NCBI RefSeq assembly: GCF_016427505.1
Contig: NZ_JAELXS010000006.1
Coordinates: 62,001-126,000, forward strand
Direction of reading: 5' to 3'
Length of the DNA stretch: 64,000 nucleotides
Source of the DNA: Sphingomonas mollis
GTDB taxonomy: Bacteria > Pseudomonadota > Alphaproteobacteria > Sphingomonadales > Sphingomonadaceae
Shown in pieces: positions 8,558-17,534 of this stretch. A program made the position numbers and the translations under genes. Within the stretch, counting starts at the first letter, position 1; the number at the start of each line of letters is the position of its first letter. Below the pieces are notes generated by a model. It did no database searches, had not been told where the DNA came from, and was given only the letters and a program-made list of their open reading frames with translations.

Positions 8558-10999
8558 TTATTGCGGTGCAGCAAGCCGCAGCCGGTCCAGTGCCAGTCCT
8601 TCGTCGGCGCTGGCGATAGTCACGCGGTGGCGGCCGGGGGGCAGCGTGCCGGGGATGGGGACCGACAACAAATTGTCGAGGACGCCGGCCGACCATGCCG
8701 GGTCGCCGGTGGTGCGCGGTATGACGATGGCGTGCGGGTGGCCGTCGATCGTGACGGTCAGGTGGAACGCGCTGTCCCCGCCGCCGCCGGGGAAGGTGGG
8801 CAGGATATCGATCGCGAGCGACTGCGGCGTCGTCAGCGTCAGGTCGTAGGACAGCGATGCCGTGCCACCGGCGGCGATCATCGCGCCGGTGCCGCGCCCC
8901 AGTCCTGCGACGAAGCGCCAGCCTTGGGGTGGTTCGACGCTTTCCGCCTCGATGATCGCGGGGTCGCTGGCCGGGGACAGGGTGGGGGGTGGGCTGTCGT
9001 CGACCAGACCGGCGGCGGGCAGGGCGAGCGGGACGGTGCGATAGCTGGTCCATTGGTTGTCGGCGGGTTCCTCCGCCATGAAACCGCGCCATTTGCCGCC
9101 GGCGATGGTGTCGAACCGGCGGGTGAGCGCCTTGATCGCCGTGTCCGACCGGTTGGCGTCGGCACCCCAGCGGCGGGCGATGGCGGGTTGGGCGTCGATC
9201 GTCGTCGCATAGCGTTCGGCCGCGAAATAGCGGCGGTTGGCGAGTGCGGCGGCGCGAACGGGATAGGCGACCAGTTCGAAAAAGGCATCGGCCTGCGCCG
9301 GCGGGATGGCGGGTTCGATCCGGTCGAGATCGGCGACGAGCGCATCAAAGGCGGCGAGGCGGGTATCGATCTGGGTCGGGGTCAGCGGGCTGCGGCGGGC
9401 GCGCTGGCCGGGCAGCCACCATTGCAGATGTTCGGGCCGGCGTTCGAGGTTGAGGGTGTACCAGCGGTTCAGCACGTCGGCAATCTGTTGTGACGTCTTG
9501 CCGCCGAAGGTGCGGGCGGTCCAGTCGGCGAGGAAGGTGGCTTGCGTCTGCGTGCGCGATGCCTCGACGTTCCAGGCGAGGTCGAGGAACGCCGTGACGC
9601 CGATCTCGGCAGGTTTCAGGTCGCCGACATTGGCGATCCAGACGCTGCGCGCGCCCTGATCGAAGGCGCGGGTCATCTCGGTGCGGATCAGCGCGGGCGG
9701 GGTGGTGCCGAGCCAGAGATAGGACAGCGGCGCACCGAGATAGGACAGGTGGTAATAGATGCCCGAGCCACCCGACCGCCGGCGTTCGGCGGCGTTGGGA
9801 AATTGCCGGATATAGCCAAAATTGTCGTCGGGCCAGACGAGCGTGACGTCGTCCGGCACCTTCAGTCCGGCGCGATAGAGGTCGAGGACTTCCTTGTAGG
9901 GCACGAACATCTGGGGAATGCGATCGACCTGCGGATCGATGTTGGCGGCAAGCATCGCGCGCTGGTCGGCGAATACCCGATCGAGCAGATCGATCTTGCC
10001 GGCGGGCGTGTCGGCGCCGACGATGCCGGAATCGTGGATGCCGCGCATCCCGAGCGTCCACAGGCTTTCGTAGCGCGCGTTAGTGCGGACGCGTTCGTCC
10101 CAATAGGCGCGGACGCCGTCGCGGTTGGTGGCGTAGTTGAAGCGGTCGGGCGCGTCGGTCCACTCGCCGACATTGTCGCGCAGCATCGGTTCGGCGTGCG
10201 AGGACCCCATGACGATGGCGTAGTCGTCGGCGAGCTTCGCATTGGCGGGGTTGCGGTTGAAGGGCGCGCTGACGTGATGCATCGCCGGCCAGACGGTGTT
10301 GGCCTTCAGCCGCAGCATCAGGTCGAACAGGCGTTCGTATGTTTTGGGACCGATGCCGCCGTTTTCGGGTTCGAAGGTCCTGGCGGCCCAGGGGTGGAGG
10401 CCCCAATCCTCGTCGTTCAGGAACACGCCGCGATATTTGACCGAGGGTGGGCCGAAACGATGCGTGCCGGCGGCGATGTGAAGCGCGGCATGGTGTTTCG
10501 CGGGGACGTCGGCCCACCAGTGCCAGGGCGATACGCCGATCGACTGGCTGAGTTCGTACACGCCGAACGCGGTGCCGCGCCGATCGCTGCCGACGATCAC
10601 CAGCGCGGCGGGGAGGCCGGGGGCGGGGCGGCGGACGACGGTGATGAGGAAACTCTCCCACGCGCCGCGCAGGCGATGAACATCGAGTTTGCCGGCGCGG
10701 ACCAGCGCGTCGATCGTGCGGTTGCGGCCGAGCGTGCCGATGATGACGGGGCGGGTGCCGGGTATCGGCGCGGTCGTGGTCGCGGTGGTGGTGATGCCGG
10801 TGACGGCGCGGATGTCAGAGGCGAGGTCGGCGGCGGCGCGGGCGACGACGGGATGGTCGGCGGGGTCGTGGAGGATGGGGGCGGCGGTGTTGCCGGCGGC
10901 GAGGGGGAAGCTGTTTTTCGTGGGGTGGCCGGTGGCGAGTTGCGCGGCGGCGGGGGTGGTCAGGAGGGTGAGGATCAGGAGGAGGGGGGTGATTCTCAT
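8558..10999 (-). CDS. GH115 xylan alpha-1,2-glucuronidase
   Basis: An 813-residue secreted enzyme of glycoside hydrolase family 115, which releases (methyl)glucuronic acid side chains from xylan. A signal peptide (residues 1-19, ending ...TTPAAAQ) is followed by an N-terminal domain and the catalytic barrel carrying typical GH115 stretches: RGVFLNDEDWGLHPWAA, GGIGPKTYERLFDLMLRLKANT and WPAMHHVSAPFN. The C-terminal third ends with a beta-rich domain (EAESVEPPQGW onward), as is usual for the family. It is probably periplasmic. No other xylan gene is adjacent; the TonB receptor at 51.8 kb could import carbohydrate but is distant. Confidence 0.9.
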   Translation of the reverse strand: MRITPLLLILTLLTTPAAAQLATGHPTKNSFPLAAGNTAAPILHDPADHPVVARAAADLASDIRAVTGITTTATTTAPIPGTRPVIIGTLGRNRTIDALVRAGKLDVHRLRGAWESFLITVVRRPAPGLPAALVIVGSDRRGTAFGVYELSQSIGVSPWHWWADVPAKHHAALHIAAGTHRFGPPSVKYRGVFLNDEDWGLHPWAARTFEPENGGIGPKTYERLFDLMLRLKANTVWPAMHHVSAPFNRNPANAKLADDYAIVMGSSHAEPMLRDNVGEWTDAPDRFNYATNRDGVRAYWDERVRTNARYESLWTLGMRGIHDSGIVGADTPAGKIDLLDRVFADQRAMLAANIDPQVDRIPQMFVPYKEVLDLYRAGLKVPDDVTLVWPDDNFGYIRQFPNAAERRRSGGSGIYYHLSYLGAPLSYLWLGTTPPALIRTEMTRAFDQGARSVWIANVGDLKPAEIGVTAFLDLAWNVEASRTQTQATFLADWTARTFGGKTSQQIADVLNRWYTLNLERRPEHLQWWLPGQRARRSPLTPTQIDTRLAAFDALVADLDRIEPAIPPAQADAFFELVAYPVRAAALANRRYFAAERYATTIDAQPAIARRWGADANRSDTAIKALTRRFDTIAGGKWRGFMAEEPADNQWTSYRTVPLALPAAGLVDDSPPPTLSPASDPAIIEAESVEPPQGWRFVAGLGRGTGAMIAAGGTASLSYDLTLTTPQSLAIDILPTFPGGGGDSAFHLTVTIDGHPHAIVIPRTTGDPAWSAGVLDNLLSVPIPGTLPPGRHRVTIASADEGLALDRLRLAAPQ

Positions 11000-11071
11000 T
11001 TTTTGCCATCCTCTCCGTTATTGTGGGACGGCTTTAGCGTGATTTCGTGAGGGTGGCGTGAAATTCTGGAG

Positions 11072-11165
11072 CGTTCCCCGGCGGAGGCCGGGGTTCAGTT
11101 GGGATAGCCATGATGGATCATCACTACCGTTCACACAACTGGACCCCGGCCTTCGCCGGGGAACG
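11072..11165. repeat. Inverted repeat, family 3, copy 1
   Basis: The left arm CGTTCCCCGGCGGAGGCCGG (from 11072) pairs with the right arm CCGGCCTTCGCCGGGGAACG (to 11164) apart from one position, and the match extends inward through CAGTTG/CAACTG. Inside each arm a short hairpin can also form (CCCCGGCGGAGGCCGGGG). A second copy with nearly the same arms and spacer length is at 55533-55624. It lies between two genes on the same strand, GH15 upstream... and GH115, both reading leftward. Confidence 0.75.
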
Positions 11166-11197
11166 AAGGTTCGCCGGGCGTGAAGTGGCGACCCGCT

Positions 11198-13006
11198 CTA
11201 CAATTCCCGACCGGTCAGGGTGGCGATGGCCTGGATGATCGCCAGATGCGTCAGGCCTTGCGGTGTGTTGCCCAGAAAGGCGTGGGTGTCGGGATCGATC
11301 ATCTCGGCATAGGTGCCGACGCCGCGGGCATCGAGGGCGGTCATGGCGGCGGTGAAGGTGGCTTCGGCGCGGTCATGCTGGCCGAGCAGGGCGCGGGCCT
11401 CGACCAGCCAGAAGGTGCAGGCGAGGAAGCAGCCTTCCTCCTTGGCGGCGCCGGTGTAGCGGTAATGGAAGGCGCCGCGACCGAGTTCCTTGTCGATCGC
11501 GTCGAGCGTGCGGGCCAGCCGGTCCTGCCCGTCGAATTTGAAGCGGACGGCGAGCGCGATGCTGGCGTCGATCTGATCGGCGCCGGGGTACATCAGATAC
11601 GCGCCGCGCTTTTCCGACCAGCAATGTTCGCCGATCCAGTCGGCAATGCGGGTGCGCTCGCGTTCCCAGCGGTCGCGGCAGGTGGAGGGCATCTGCCCCT
11701 CGTCGACCAGCTCGATCGCGCGTTGCAGCGCCTGCCAGCAACTGATCTTGGACATGGTGTAGTGCTGGGGTTCTTCGAGCTCCCAGATGCCAGCATCCTT
11801 CAGGCGCCAGCGGTCGGCGCACTCGTCGGCGAGATGCGACAGGGTTTCCGCGCTCTGCGAATCGATGATGTTGCCGCACGCGACGAAGCGACCGACGGTT
11901 TCGAAGATGTCGCCATAAATGCCGTGCTGGTGTTGATCGCCCGCAAGGTTACCCATCACCACCGGTTTCGAGTTGCGATAGCCGGGGACGTCGACCTCCG
12001 CCGGCGGCGGCACTTCCTTGCCGTCGAGCGTGTAGCAGACCTGCGGCTGGCCTTCGCCGAGGCGTTTGAGCAGCCACGTCAGCGCGGCCTTCGCCTCGCC
12101 CCACGCGCCGATGCGCAGGAACGCCTTGATCGTGTAGCCGGCGTCACGAATCCAGGCGTAGCGATAGTCCCAGTTCTTGGGGCCGCCGATCTTTTCCGGC
12201 AGCGAGCTGGTGGCGGCGGCGGCGATCGCGCCCGTGGGCGAATAGAGCAGCAGCTTCAGGGCGAGCGCGCTGCGGATCAGTTCGGGCCGCCACGCGCCGT
12301 CATGGTGGAGCAGCGACGACCAGTCGCGCCATTCCTTGTCCGATCGATCGATGCGGGCGTCGATGTCGGCGATCGGGGGGACGATCAGCGGTTCGTCCTC
12401 GCCCGCGACGATCGCCAGCGTCGCGCGCTCGCCGGTGTTGATGGTGACGGTGGCGGCGATGCCGGTGTCGTCCATCCGGTCGATGCGGACATTGTCGGTA
12501 CGCAGGAACAGGCCCAGCACATGGCCGGCGTGGAAGATGTCGTGCCGGCCGCGCCGCGACAGATACGGGTTGATCGTGTCAGCCTGACGACTGAAGCGCA
12601 GGTCGATGGTGAAGGCGACGCGGCCCTCCACCCCCTCGATCCGGCGGGCGAGTTCGGCCCAGGGAAGGCGGCCGGCGGTGTTGCTGTTGAGTGATTCGAC
12701 CAGCGTGGCGCGACCGGTTTCGGTGGTGAACACCGTCTCCAGCACGTTGCTGCCCTCGCGATAGCGGCGGGTGACGGTGTGGGGGATATCGGGGGTGATC
12801 TCGAAGCGGCCGCCTTCGTCGGCGGACAGCAGCCGGTCGAACAGCGGCGGCGAATCCATGTTGGGGACGCACCACCAGTCGATCGAGCCGTCCGACCCGC
12901 TGAGCGCGATGCCGCGGCCATCGCCCAGCGCGCCATATTCCTCGATCGGCAGATAGCCGTCGGCGTCGCGCGTGGCGCCGCAGGTCTGTTGGGGAGAGGT
13001 GGTCAC
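11198..13006 (-). CDS. GH15 family glucoamylase-like glycosidase
   Basis: About 602 residues, with an N-terminal beta-sandwich and a C-terminal (alpha/alpha)6 barrel. The N-terminal YLPIEEYGALGDGRGIAL / GSDGSIDWWC block and the barrel motif WDYRYAWIRDAGYT are characteristic of bacterial GH15 proteins annotated as glucoamylase or trehalase. The acid pair probably lies in IWELEEPQHYT and near the end. There is no signal peptide, so it is likely cytoplasmic, acting on alpha-glucosides such as trehalose or maltodextrin. GTG at 13006 has GGAG six bases upstream; an ATG at 13033 is the main alternative. It is divergent from the Gfo/Idh gene. Confidence 0.88.
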   Translation of the reverse strand: MTTSPQQTCGATRDADGYLPIEEYGALGDGRGIALSGSDGSIDWWCVPNMDSPPLFDRLLSADEGGRFEITPDIPHTVTRRYREGSNVLETVFTTETGRATLVESLNSNTAGRLPWAELARRIEGVEGRVAFTIDLRFSRQADTINPYLSRRGRHDIFHAGHVLGLFLRTDNVRIDRMDDTGIAATVTINTGERATLAIVAGEDEPLIVPPIADIDARIDRSDKEWRDWSSLLHHDGAWRPELIRSALALKLLLYSPTGAIAAAATSSLPEKIGGPKNWDYRYAWIRDAGYTIKAFLRIGAWGEAKAALTWLLKRLGEGQPQVCYTLDGKEVPPPAEVDVPGYRNSKPVVMGNLAGDQHQHGIYGDIFETVGRFVACGNIIDSQSAETLSHLADECADRWRLKDAGIWELEEPQHYTMSKISCWQALQRAIELVDEGQMPSTCRDRWERERTRIADWIGEHCWSEKRGAYLMYPGADQIDASIALAVRFKFDGQDRLARTLDAIDKELGRGAFHYRYTGAAKEEGCFLACTFWLVEARALLGQHDRAEATFTAAMTALDARGVGTYAEMIDPDTHAFLGNTPQGLTHLAIIQAIATLTGREL

Positions 13007-13143
13007 GCAGTGCTCCGGCAGGGGTTGGGGCATGAACCGATGACGGCGGCAACGGCTCCGCTTTTGATGAGGGACGGGAGAGAAAGACGCGGCGATGCGT
13101 TCCGGCATCAAATTCCCAAGACATTGATCGCAGGAGACTATTC

Positions 13144-14286
13144 ATGAGCATCGCATCGGCGTTCGGTTTCGGTTCGGACAAGAAGGTCCGTTATGCCGTG
13201 GTGGGTCTGGGCGACATCGCGCAGGCGGCGATGATGCCGGGCATCGCGCATACCGGTAACTCGGAACTCGTCGCATTGGTGACGGGCGATCCGGAGAAGG
13301 CGCGGCGGCTGGCCGAGATGTACGATGTCGCCGACACGTATACGTACGAGCAGTTCGGCGAGATGCTGGCGTCGGGCACGGTCGATGCGATCTATCTGGC
13401 GACGCCCAACTGGCGCCATGCGGAATTCGCGATTCCCGCGCTCGAAGCCGGTGTGCATGTGCTGGTGGAAAAGCCGCTGGAGATTTCGGTCGAGCAGGGT
13501 CGCGCGATCGAGGCGGCGGTGACGGCGTCTACCGCGAAGCTGATGGTGGCGTATCGCCTGCATTTCGAACCGGCGACGCTGGATGCGATAACCCGCATCC
13601 GCGAGGGCGAACTGGGCGACCTGATCTGCTTCACGTCGTGCTTCGGACAGATGGTCGATCCCGCCAATCACCGCGCGCATAACGGGATCGAGGCGGGGCC
13701 GCTGTTCGACATGGGGCCGTATCCGATCAACGCGACGCGTTACCTGTTCGGCGACGAGCCGACCGAGGTCGTATCGGCGGTGGCGACGCGGCACCCCAAT
13801 GCGGGGCTGGGCGATATCGACGATACGGTGGCGGTGACGCTGCGCTTTCCGGGCGACAGGCTCGCGCAGTTCACGGTGTCCTATTACGCCAACAACGTGA
13901 ACAGCCTGATCATCGCGGGCACCAAGGGGTCGATCCATATGAGCCCGGCCTTCGGCTTCGGCGATCCGCTGGAACAGAACCGGACGATCGGCGAGGACAA
14001 GAGCCACGAGAGCTTCAAGAAGACCGATCAGTTCGGCGGGCAGATGAGGTATTTCTCCGACTGCATCCTGAACGGTCGCGATCCCGAGCCGGACGTCGAG
14101 GAAGGCATCGCCGATCTGCGGGTGATCGAGGGGATCGTGAAGGCGCTGGAAACCGGTACGTCGCAAAAGCTGGAACCGTTCACGCGGACGCGCCGGATCG
14201 ACCCGGAGACGCAGTTGCAGACGCTGTCCTACAAGGCGCCGCCCAAGGAGGAAGTGAACGCGTCCAGCCCGACGCGGGAGGCGTAG
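13144..14286 (+). CDS. Gfo/Idh/MocA family oxidoreductase
   Basis: A 380-residue NAD(P)-dependent sugar oxidoreductase. The N-terminal Rossmann fold is clear from YAVVGLGDIAQAAMMPG, the middle carries the family's VEKPLE motif, and the C-terminal alpha/beta domain contains the GPLFDMGPYPINATRYLFG block. It resembles glucose-fructose oxidoreductase without a Tat signal, so it probably acts in the cytoplasm. The substrate cannot be told from sequence. One base separates its stop from the SDR gene, so the two form an operon, and it is divergent from the GH15 glycosidase, which suggests a shared carbohydrate role. Confidence 0.9.
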   Translation: MSIASAFGFGSDKKVRYAVVGLGDIAQAAMMPGIAHTGNSELVALVTGDPEKARRLAEMYDVADTYTYEQFGEMLASGTVDAIYLATPNWRHAEFAIPALEAGVHVLVEKPLEISVEQGRAIEAAVTASTAKLMVAYRLHFEPATLDAITRIREGELGDLICFTSCFGQMVDPANHRAHNGIEAGPLFDMGPYPINATRYLFGDEPTEVVSAVATRHPNAGLGDIDDTVAVTLRFPGDRLAQFTVSYYANNVNSLIIAGTKGSIHMSPAFGFGDPLEQNRTIGEDKSHESFKKTDQFGGQMRYFSDCILNGRDPEPDVEEGIADLRVIEGIVKALETGTSQKLEPFTRTRRIDPETQLQTLSYKAPPKEEVNASSPTREA

Positions 14287-14287
14287 G

Positions 14288-15091
14288 ATGGATTACGGGA
14301 TAAAGGGCCGCATCGCGCTCGTGTCGGGCGCGGATTCCGGCATGGGCAAGACGACGGCGCGGATGCTGCTGGAGGAAGGGTGCCGCGTCGCGATCACCGA
14401 CCGGACGGACAGCGAGCTTCACGCCAGTCTGGAAGATTTGAGGCAGTATGGCGAGGTCATCGCGGTCGAGGCGGATGTGACCGACAATGACAGCGTCGTG
14501 ACGCTGTTCGAGGAAGTGCGGAGCAAGCTGGGCGAGCCCGATATCCTCGTCAATTGTGCGGGCGTGACCGGGGCGACGGGTGATTTCCTGGAGGTGGACG
14601 ACAAGGGTTGGCTCGATACGCTAAACATCAACCTGATGGGCGCGGTGCGGATGACGCGTCAGGCGATCCCGGCGATGCGTGAACGCGGCTGGGGCCGGAT
14701 CGTGCTGATGGCGTCGGAGGATGCGGTGCAGCCCTATGTCGACGAACTGGCTTACTGCGCGTCGAAGGCGGGGGTGCTGAACCTCGCGAAAGGTCTGTCG
14801 AAGGCCTATGGCTGCGACAATGTGCTGGTGAACAGCGTGTCGCCGGCCTTCATCGCGACGCCGATGACCGACAAGATGATGCGAAAGCGGGCGGATGAGA
14901 ACGGGACGAGCGTCGACGAGGCGATCGACAGTTTTCTTGAAGAGGAACGGCCCGGCATGACGCTGAAACGCCGTGGCAAGGCGGAGGAGGTCGCGGCGGC
15001 GATCGTATTCCTGTGTTCCGAAGGGGCGAGCTTCATCAACGGGGCGAATATCCGGGTGGATTCCGGGTCGGTCCAGACGATGGCGGGATAG
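14288..15091 (+). CDS. SDR family oxidoreductase
   Basis: A 267-residue short-chain dehydrogenase/reductase. The cofactor motif is SGADSGMGKTTA near residue 14, the NAG-type motif appears as NCAGVTG, and the catalytic Tyr156 and Lys160 sit in YCASKAG. The C-terminal end (FINGANIRVDSGSVQTMAG) follows the classical pattern. It is the second gene of the Gfo/Idh operon and probably oxidises or reduces a sugar or polyol. The start ATG has GGAGG of the preceding stop region just upstream (CGGGAGGCGTAGG). Confidence 0.92.
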   Translation: MDYGIKGRIALVSGADSGMGKTTARMLLEEGCRVAITDRTDSELHASLEDLRQYGEVIAVEADVTDNDSVVTLFEEVRSKLGEPDILVNCAGVTGATGDFLEVDDKGWLDTLNINLMGAVRMTRQAIPAMRERGWGRIVLMASEDAVQPYVDELAYCASKAGVLNLAKGLSKAYGCDNVLVNSVSPAFIATPMTDKMMRKRADENGTSVDEAIDSFLEEERPGMTLKRRGKAEEVAAAIVFLCSEGASFINGANIRVDSGSVQTMAG

Positions 15092-15123
15092 AGGCGGCGG
15101 GATAGGCGGGCGATCCGCGCGCG

Positions 15124-15897
15124 TCAGAAGGACAGGCGCGCGCGGGCCAACAGGCGATCCCCGCTGTTGCTGCGATCCGCAAAGGGCAAAGCGGCACGGG
15201 ACCGGTCGATATCGGTGCCGACATAGTCGATCCCCAGCGTCACGGGACCGCGGACATGGTCGATGCCCAGACGCCAGTCGGTGTAATCACCGGTCGGACG
15301 CAAACGCGCCGCCCGTGCCGGTTCATCCGTTCCACCGGTCGAGTGTCCGATCCCCGCGGATATGGTGAAGGGGGTGGCCGGGATGCCCGCCGAGACGCCC
15401 GCCCGGAGATAGACATTGTCGCCGCCGATCGCGCGTTGCGACGGCACGTACTCAATGCCGGCATCGAACAGCATCGGACCCAGCGTGTATCGACCGCCGA
15501 TCCCCAATTCATAATAATCCATGCCACCGGTGGCGCCGATGAACAGATGGCCGGTGGCGCGCAGACGAACGATAACCGGGCCGACATCGCGTTCGCTACC
15601 CAGGCTCAGGTCGGTGACGGCGTCCGCGCCACCATGGCGATCCGACCCGCGCGTCGAAACCACGCGTCCGGTGGCGATCAATCCGGCAACGGGGACCGCC
15701 AGATCGGCGGATATCGCGGCGTCACCGTCACTCCAGCTCAGGCCGCGGCGTCGTTCGTCGGTGGCGATCTCGACACCGCCGGTCGGCGATGGCTGGAAAT
15801 CGGCGGATTGCGCATGGGCACCCTGCCCGCCGATCATCATCACGGCCGCCGGGGTGAGGATAGCCCACCACGGCGGCTTTCCTGCGAACACCTTCAT
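15124..15897 (-). CDS. TorF family putative porin
   Basis: A 257-residue outer-membrane beta-barrel of the TIGR02001/Gcw_chp type. A signal peptide ends near residue 30 (GGQGAHAQS). Paired amphipathic strands follow throughout, with typical motifs such as YYELGIGGRYTLGP and DYTDWRLGIDHV, and the chain ends with the aromatic LARARLSF that signals assembly by BamA. The ATG overlaps the stop of the preceding gene by four bases, so it is the second gene of a two-gene transcript. The solute carried is unknown. Confidence 0.85.
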   Translation of the reverse strand: MKVFAGKPPWWAILTPAAVMMIGGQGAHAQSADFQPSPTGGVEIATDERRRGLSWSDGDAAISADLAVPVAGLIATGRVVSTRGSDRHGGADAVTDLSLGSERDVGPVIVRLRATGHLFIGATGGMDYYELGIGGRYTLGPMLFDAGIEYVPSQRAIGGDNVYLRAGVSAGIPATPFTISAGIGHSTGGTDEPARAARLRPTGDYTDWRLGIDHVRGPVTLGIDYVGTDIDRSRAALPFADRSNSGDRLLARARLSF

Positions 15898-16331
15898 CCG
15901 GTACGCGCACCGTGCAGACGGTCCAGTTCGGCATGAAGGACGGGGTGATCCTCACGCGCGACGGCCATCATATGTCCGTGGACCTCGTCCATCCGGGCCG
16001 CGACATCGCGCGAAATGGCGGTGCGCTGGCCTTCGCACCAGCCGGGGCGGCTTCCCTTGATCGCGGCATCGCGACTGATCGATCGGGCCATGACCGATCC
16101 GGCGGCATGGCGTGCGACGCGATCGACGTTGACCGTGGCGCTCCAATGGCATCGCAGCGACGAACTGCGACCGCCCGGTGCGACGGCACCGACCTGTTTG
16201 TGGGCGACATCGACGCTGGCCCGGTAATGGGCATCGACCGGCCCGACGGGATGATCGATACGGGTGCGGTGTTCGGCGGCGGTGACGGGCGCTGCCGCCA
16301 TCGCCAGACCAGCGAGCAAAAGCTTCATCAT
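15894..16331 (-). CDS. Small exported protein of unknown function
   Basis: A 145-residue protein with a signal peptide (MMKLLLAGLAMAAAPVTAA, cleavage near residue 19) and an AAGGAG ribosome site, which fixes this start and rejects a longer ORF. The mature part is rich in His, Arg and Asp (for example HRTRIDHPVGPVDAHYRASV and HGHMMAVAREDHPVLHAEL), with two cysteines, one in SLRCHW and one in GWCEGQ. It is the first gene of a pair with the TorF porin. No family is recognised; a metal- or ligand-binding periplasmic role is possible but not demonstrated. Confidence 0.6.
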   Translation of the reverse strand: MMKLLLAGLAMAAAPVTAAEHRTRIDHPVGPVDAHYRASVDVAHKQVGAVAPGGRSSSLRCHWSATVNVDRVARHAAGSVMARSISRDAAIKGSRPGWCEGQRTAISRDVAARMDEVHGHMMAVAREDHPVLHAELDRLHGARTG

Positions 16332-16446
16332 GATCGTCTCCTTGCGGCGTCCCGATCCATGCTGACCGGTGACGGAACCGGCGAACCGGCAATAAACCAA
16401 TGCATGATGTACAGTGCGGTTCCGCCCGGTTTATGCCCCACCGGGA

Positions 16447-17151
16447 TCAACGATCCGGACGGGCGTCATCCAGTCGATCCACGATCATCGTGGCGATTTC
16501 CAAGGGCGAACGAAGCGAACCGGCCGCGATCGTCGGCACCGTCGCCCAGCGGCCGAGCAGTCCCGCCGCCGCCATCAGTGCGTAATTGGTGCGGACGCGG
16601 GTCTGCAGGGCGAAATCGGCTTCGTAGGCGTCGAGCGCGTCGTCGGTATAGCTGCGGCTGCGCTTTTGCAGGATCAGGGTGCGGGCGATGTCGGCGGGGG
16701 TGTCGAGATAGACCGACAGGTCGGGGACCGGCAGGCCGAACTGGTCGACCTCCAGCCGGGCGATCCACGCCATCAGGTCGCGCGCATCGTCGGCGGGAAC
16801 CTGCGCGGCCTGATACGCCATATTCGAGGCGATGTAGCGGTCGAACACCACCACCTCATGCGCCGCCGCCGCCGCCGCGATGACGGCTGCCGATTCGAGC
16901 CGGTCGAGCGCGTAGAGCGTCGCCATCGCCCGGGGCGAGGCGGTGTGGGGCAGGCGACCGGCAAGGTAATCGCCCAGCACATGCCCGCCCAGCGTGTGCG
17001 TGTAGCGCGGGAAGGACAGCACCGTCGCGGTGCGGCCGGCGGCGTTCAGTTGTGCGGCGACTCCGGCGGCGGCGGTCGCCTTGCCGGCGCCGTCACCACC
17101 CTCGATCGCGAGCAGGAACGCGCTTGCGTGCTGGGGCAGGAAACCGGTCAC
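16447..17151 (-). CDS. tmk: dTMP kinase
   Basis: A 234-residue P-loop nucleoside monophosphate kinase. The Walker A sequence is EGGDGAGKAT (residues 17-26), the DR(Y) motif appears in FDRYIASNMAYQAAQ, and the LID-like segment is around ILQKRSRSYTDD. It would phosphorylate dTMP to dTDP. The GTG start overlaps the chorismate mutase stop by four bases (GTGA), which excludes the longer ORF upstream. At 234 residues and with LSFPRY after the P-loop it is slightly unlike the usual 205-210-residue bacterial Tmk, so a related deoxynucleoside kinase cannot be excluded. Confidence 0.78.
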   Translation of the reverse strand: MTGFLPQHASAFLLAIEGGDGAGKATAAAGVAAQLNAAGRTATVLSFPRYTHTLGGHVLGDYLAGRLPHTASPRAMATLYALDRLESAAVIAAAAAAHEVVVFDRYIASNMAYQAAQVPADDARDLMAWIARLEVDQFGLPVPDLSVYLDTPADIARTLILQKRSRSYTDDALDAYEADFALQTRVRTNYALMAAAGLLGRWATVPTIAAGSLRSPLEIATMIVDRLDDARPDR

Positions 17152-17435
17152 GCCTGCATCCGGGCGTGGTGGCGGATCACCTCGTCGATGATGAAGCGCA
17201 GGAATTTCTCGGAGAATTCGGGGTCGAGCTGCGCCTCGGTCGCCAGTTGGCGCAGGCGGGCGATCTGGCGCTCCTCGCGACCGGGGTCGGCGGGGGGCAG
17301 GCCGTGCGTCGCCTTGTGACGGCCGACCGCCTGCGTCACCTTGAACCGTTCGGCCAGCATATGCACCAGCGCCGCATCGATATTGTCGATCGACTGGCGA
17401 TAGCCCTGCAACACCTGATCGGCCGGTTCGGTCAT
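17148..17435 (-). CDS. AroQ-type chorismate mutase
   Basis: A 95-residue all-helical chorismate mutase (CM_2 fold), converting chorismate to prephenate for Phe and Tyr synthesis. Recognisable positions are the RQSIDNIDAALVHMLAERF helix, VGRHKA, and the second helix with PGREERQIARLRQLA. The start ATG has AAAGGAG upstream. Its end overlaps the dTMP kinase start. The window has a second mutase-like gene at 33187-33486 that belongs to the PchB-like subgroup, so the two are not recent duplicates. Confidence 0.88.
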   Translation of the reverse strand: MTEPADQVLQGYRQSIDNIDAALVHMLAERFKVTQAVGRHKATHGLPPADPGREERQIARLRQLATEAQLDPEFSEKFLRFIIDEVIRHHARMQA

Positions 17436-17534
17436 GGTCGGACGCTCCTTTTCGAAAGGCTCTTTGCGCGAGGGAGGGCGCCGTGGGCAAGGGCGGGGTT
17501 GCGTTGCGGCGGGCTTGCCGCCACTTGGGCAGTG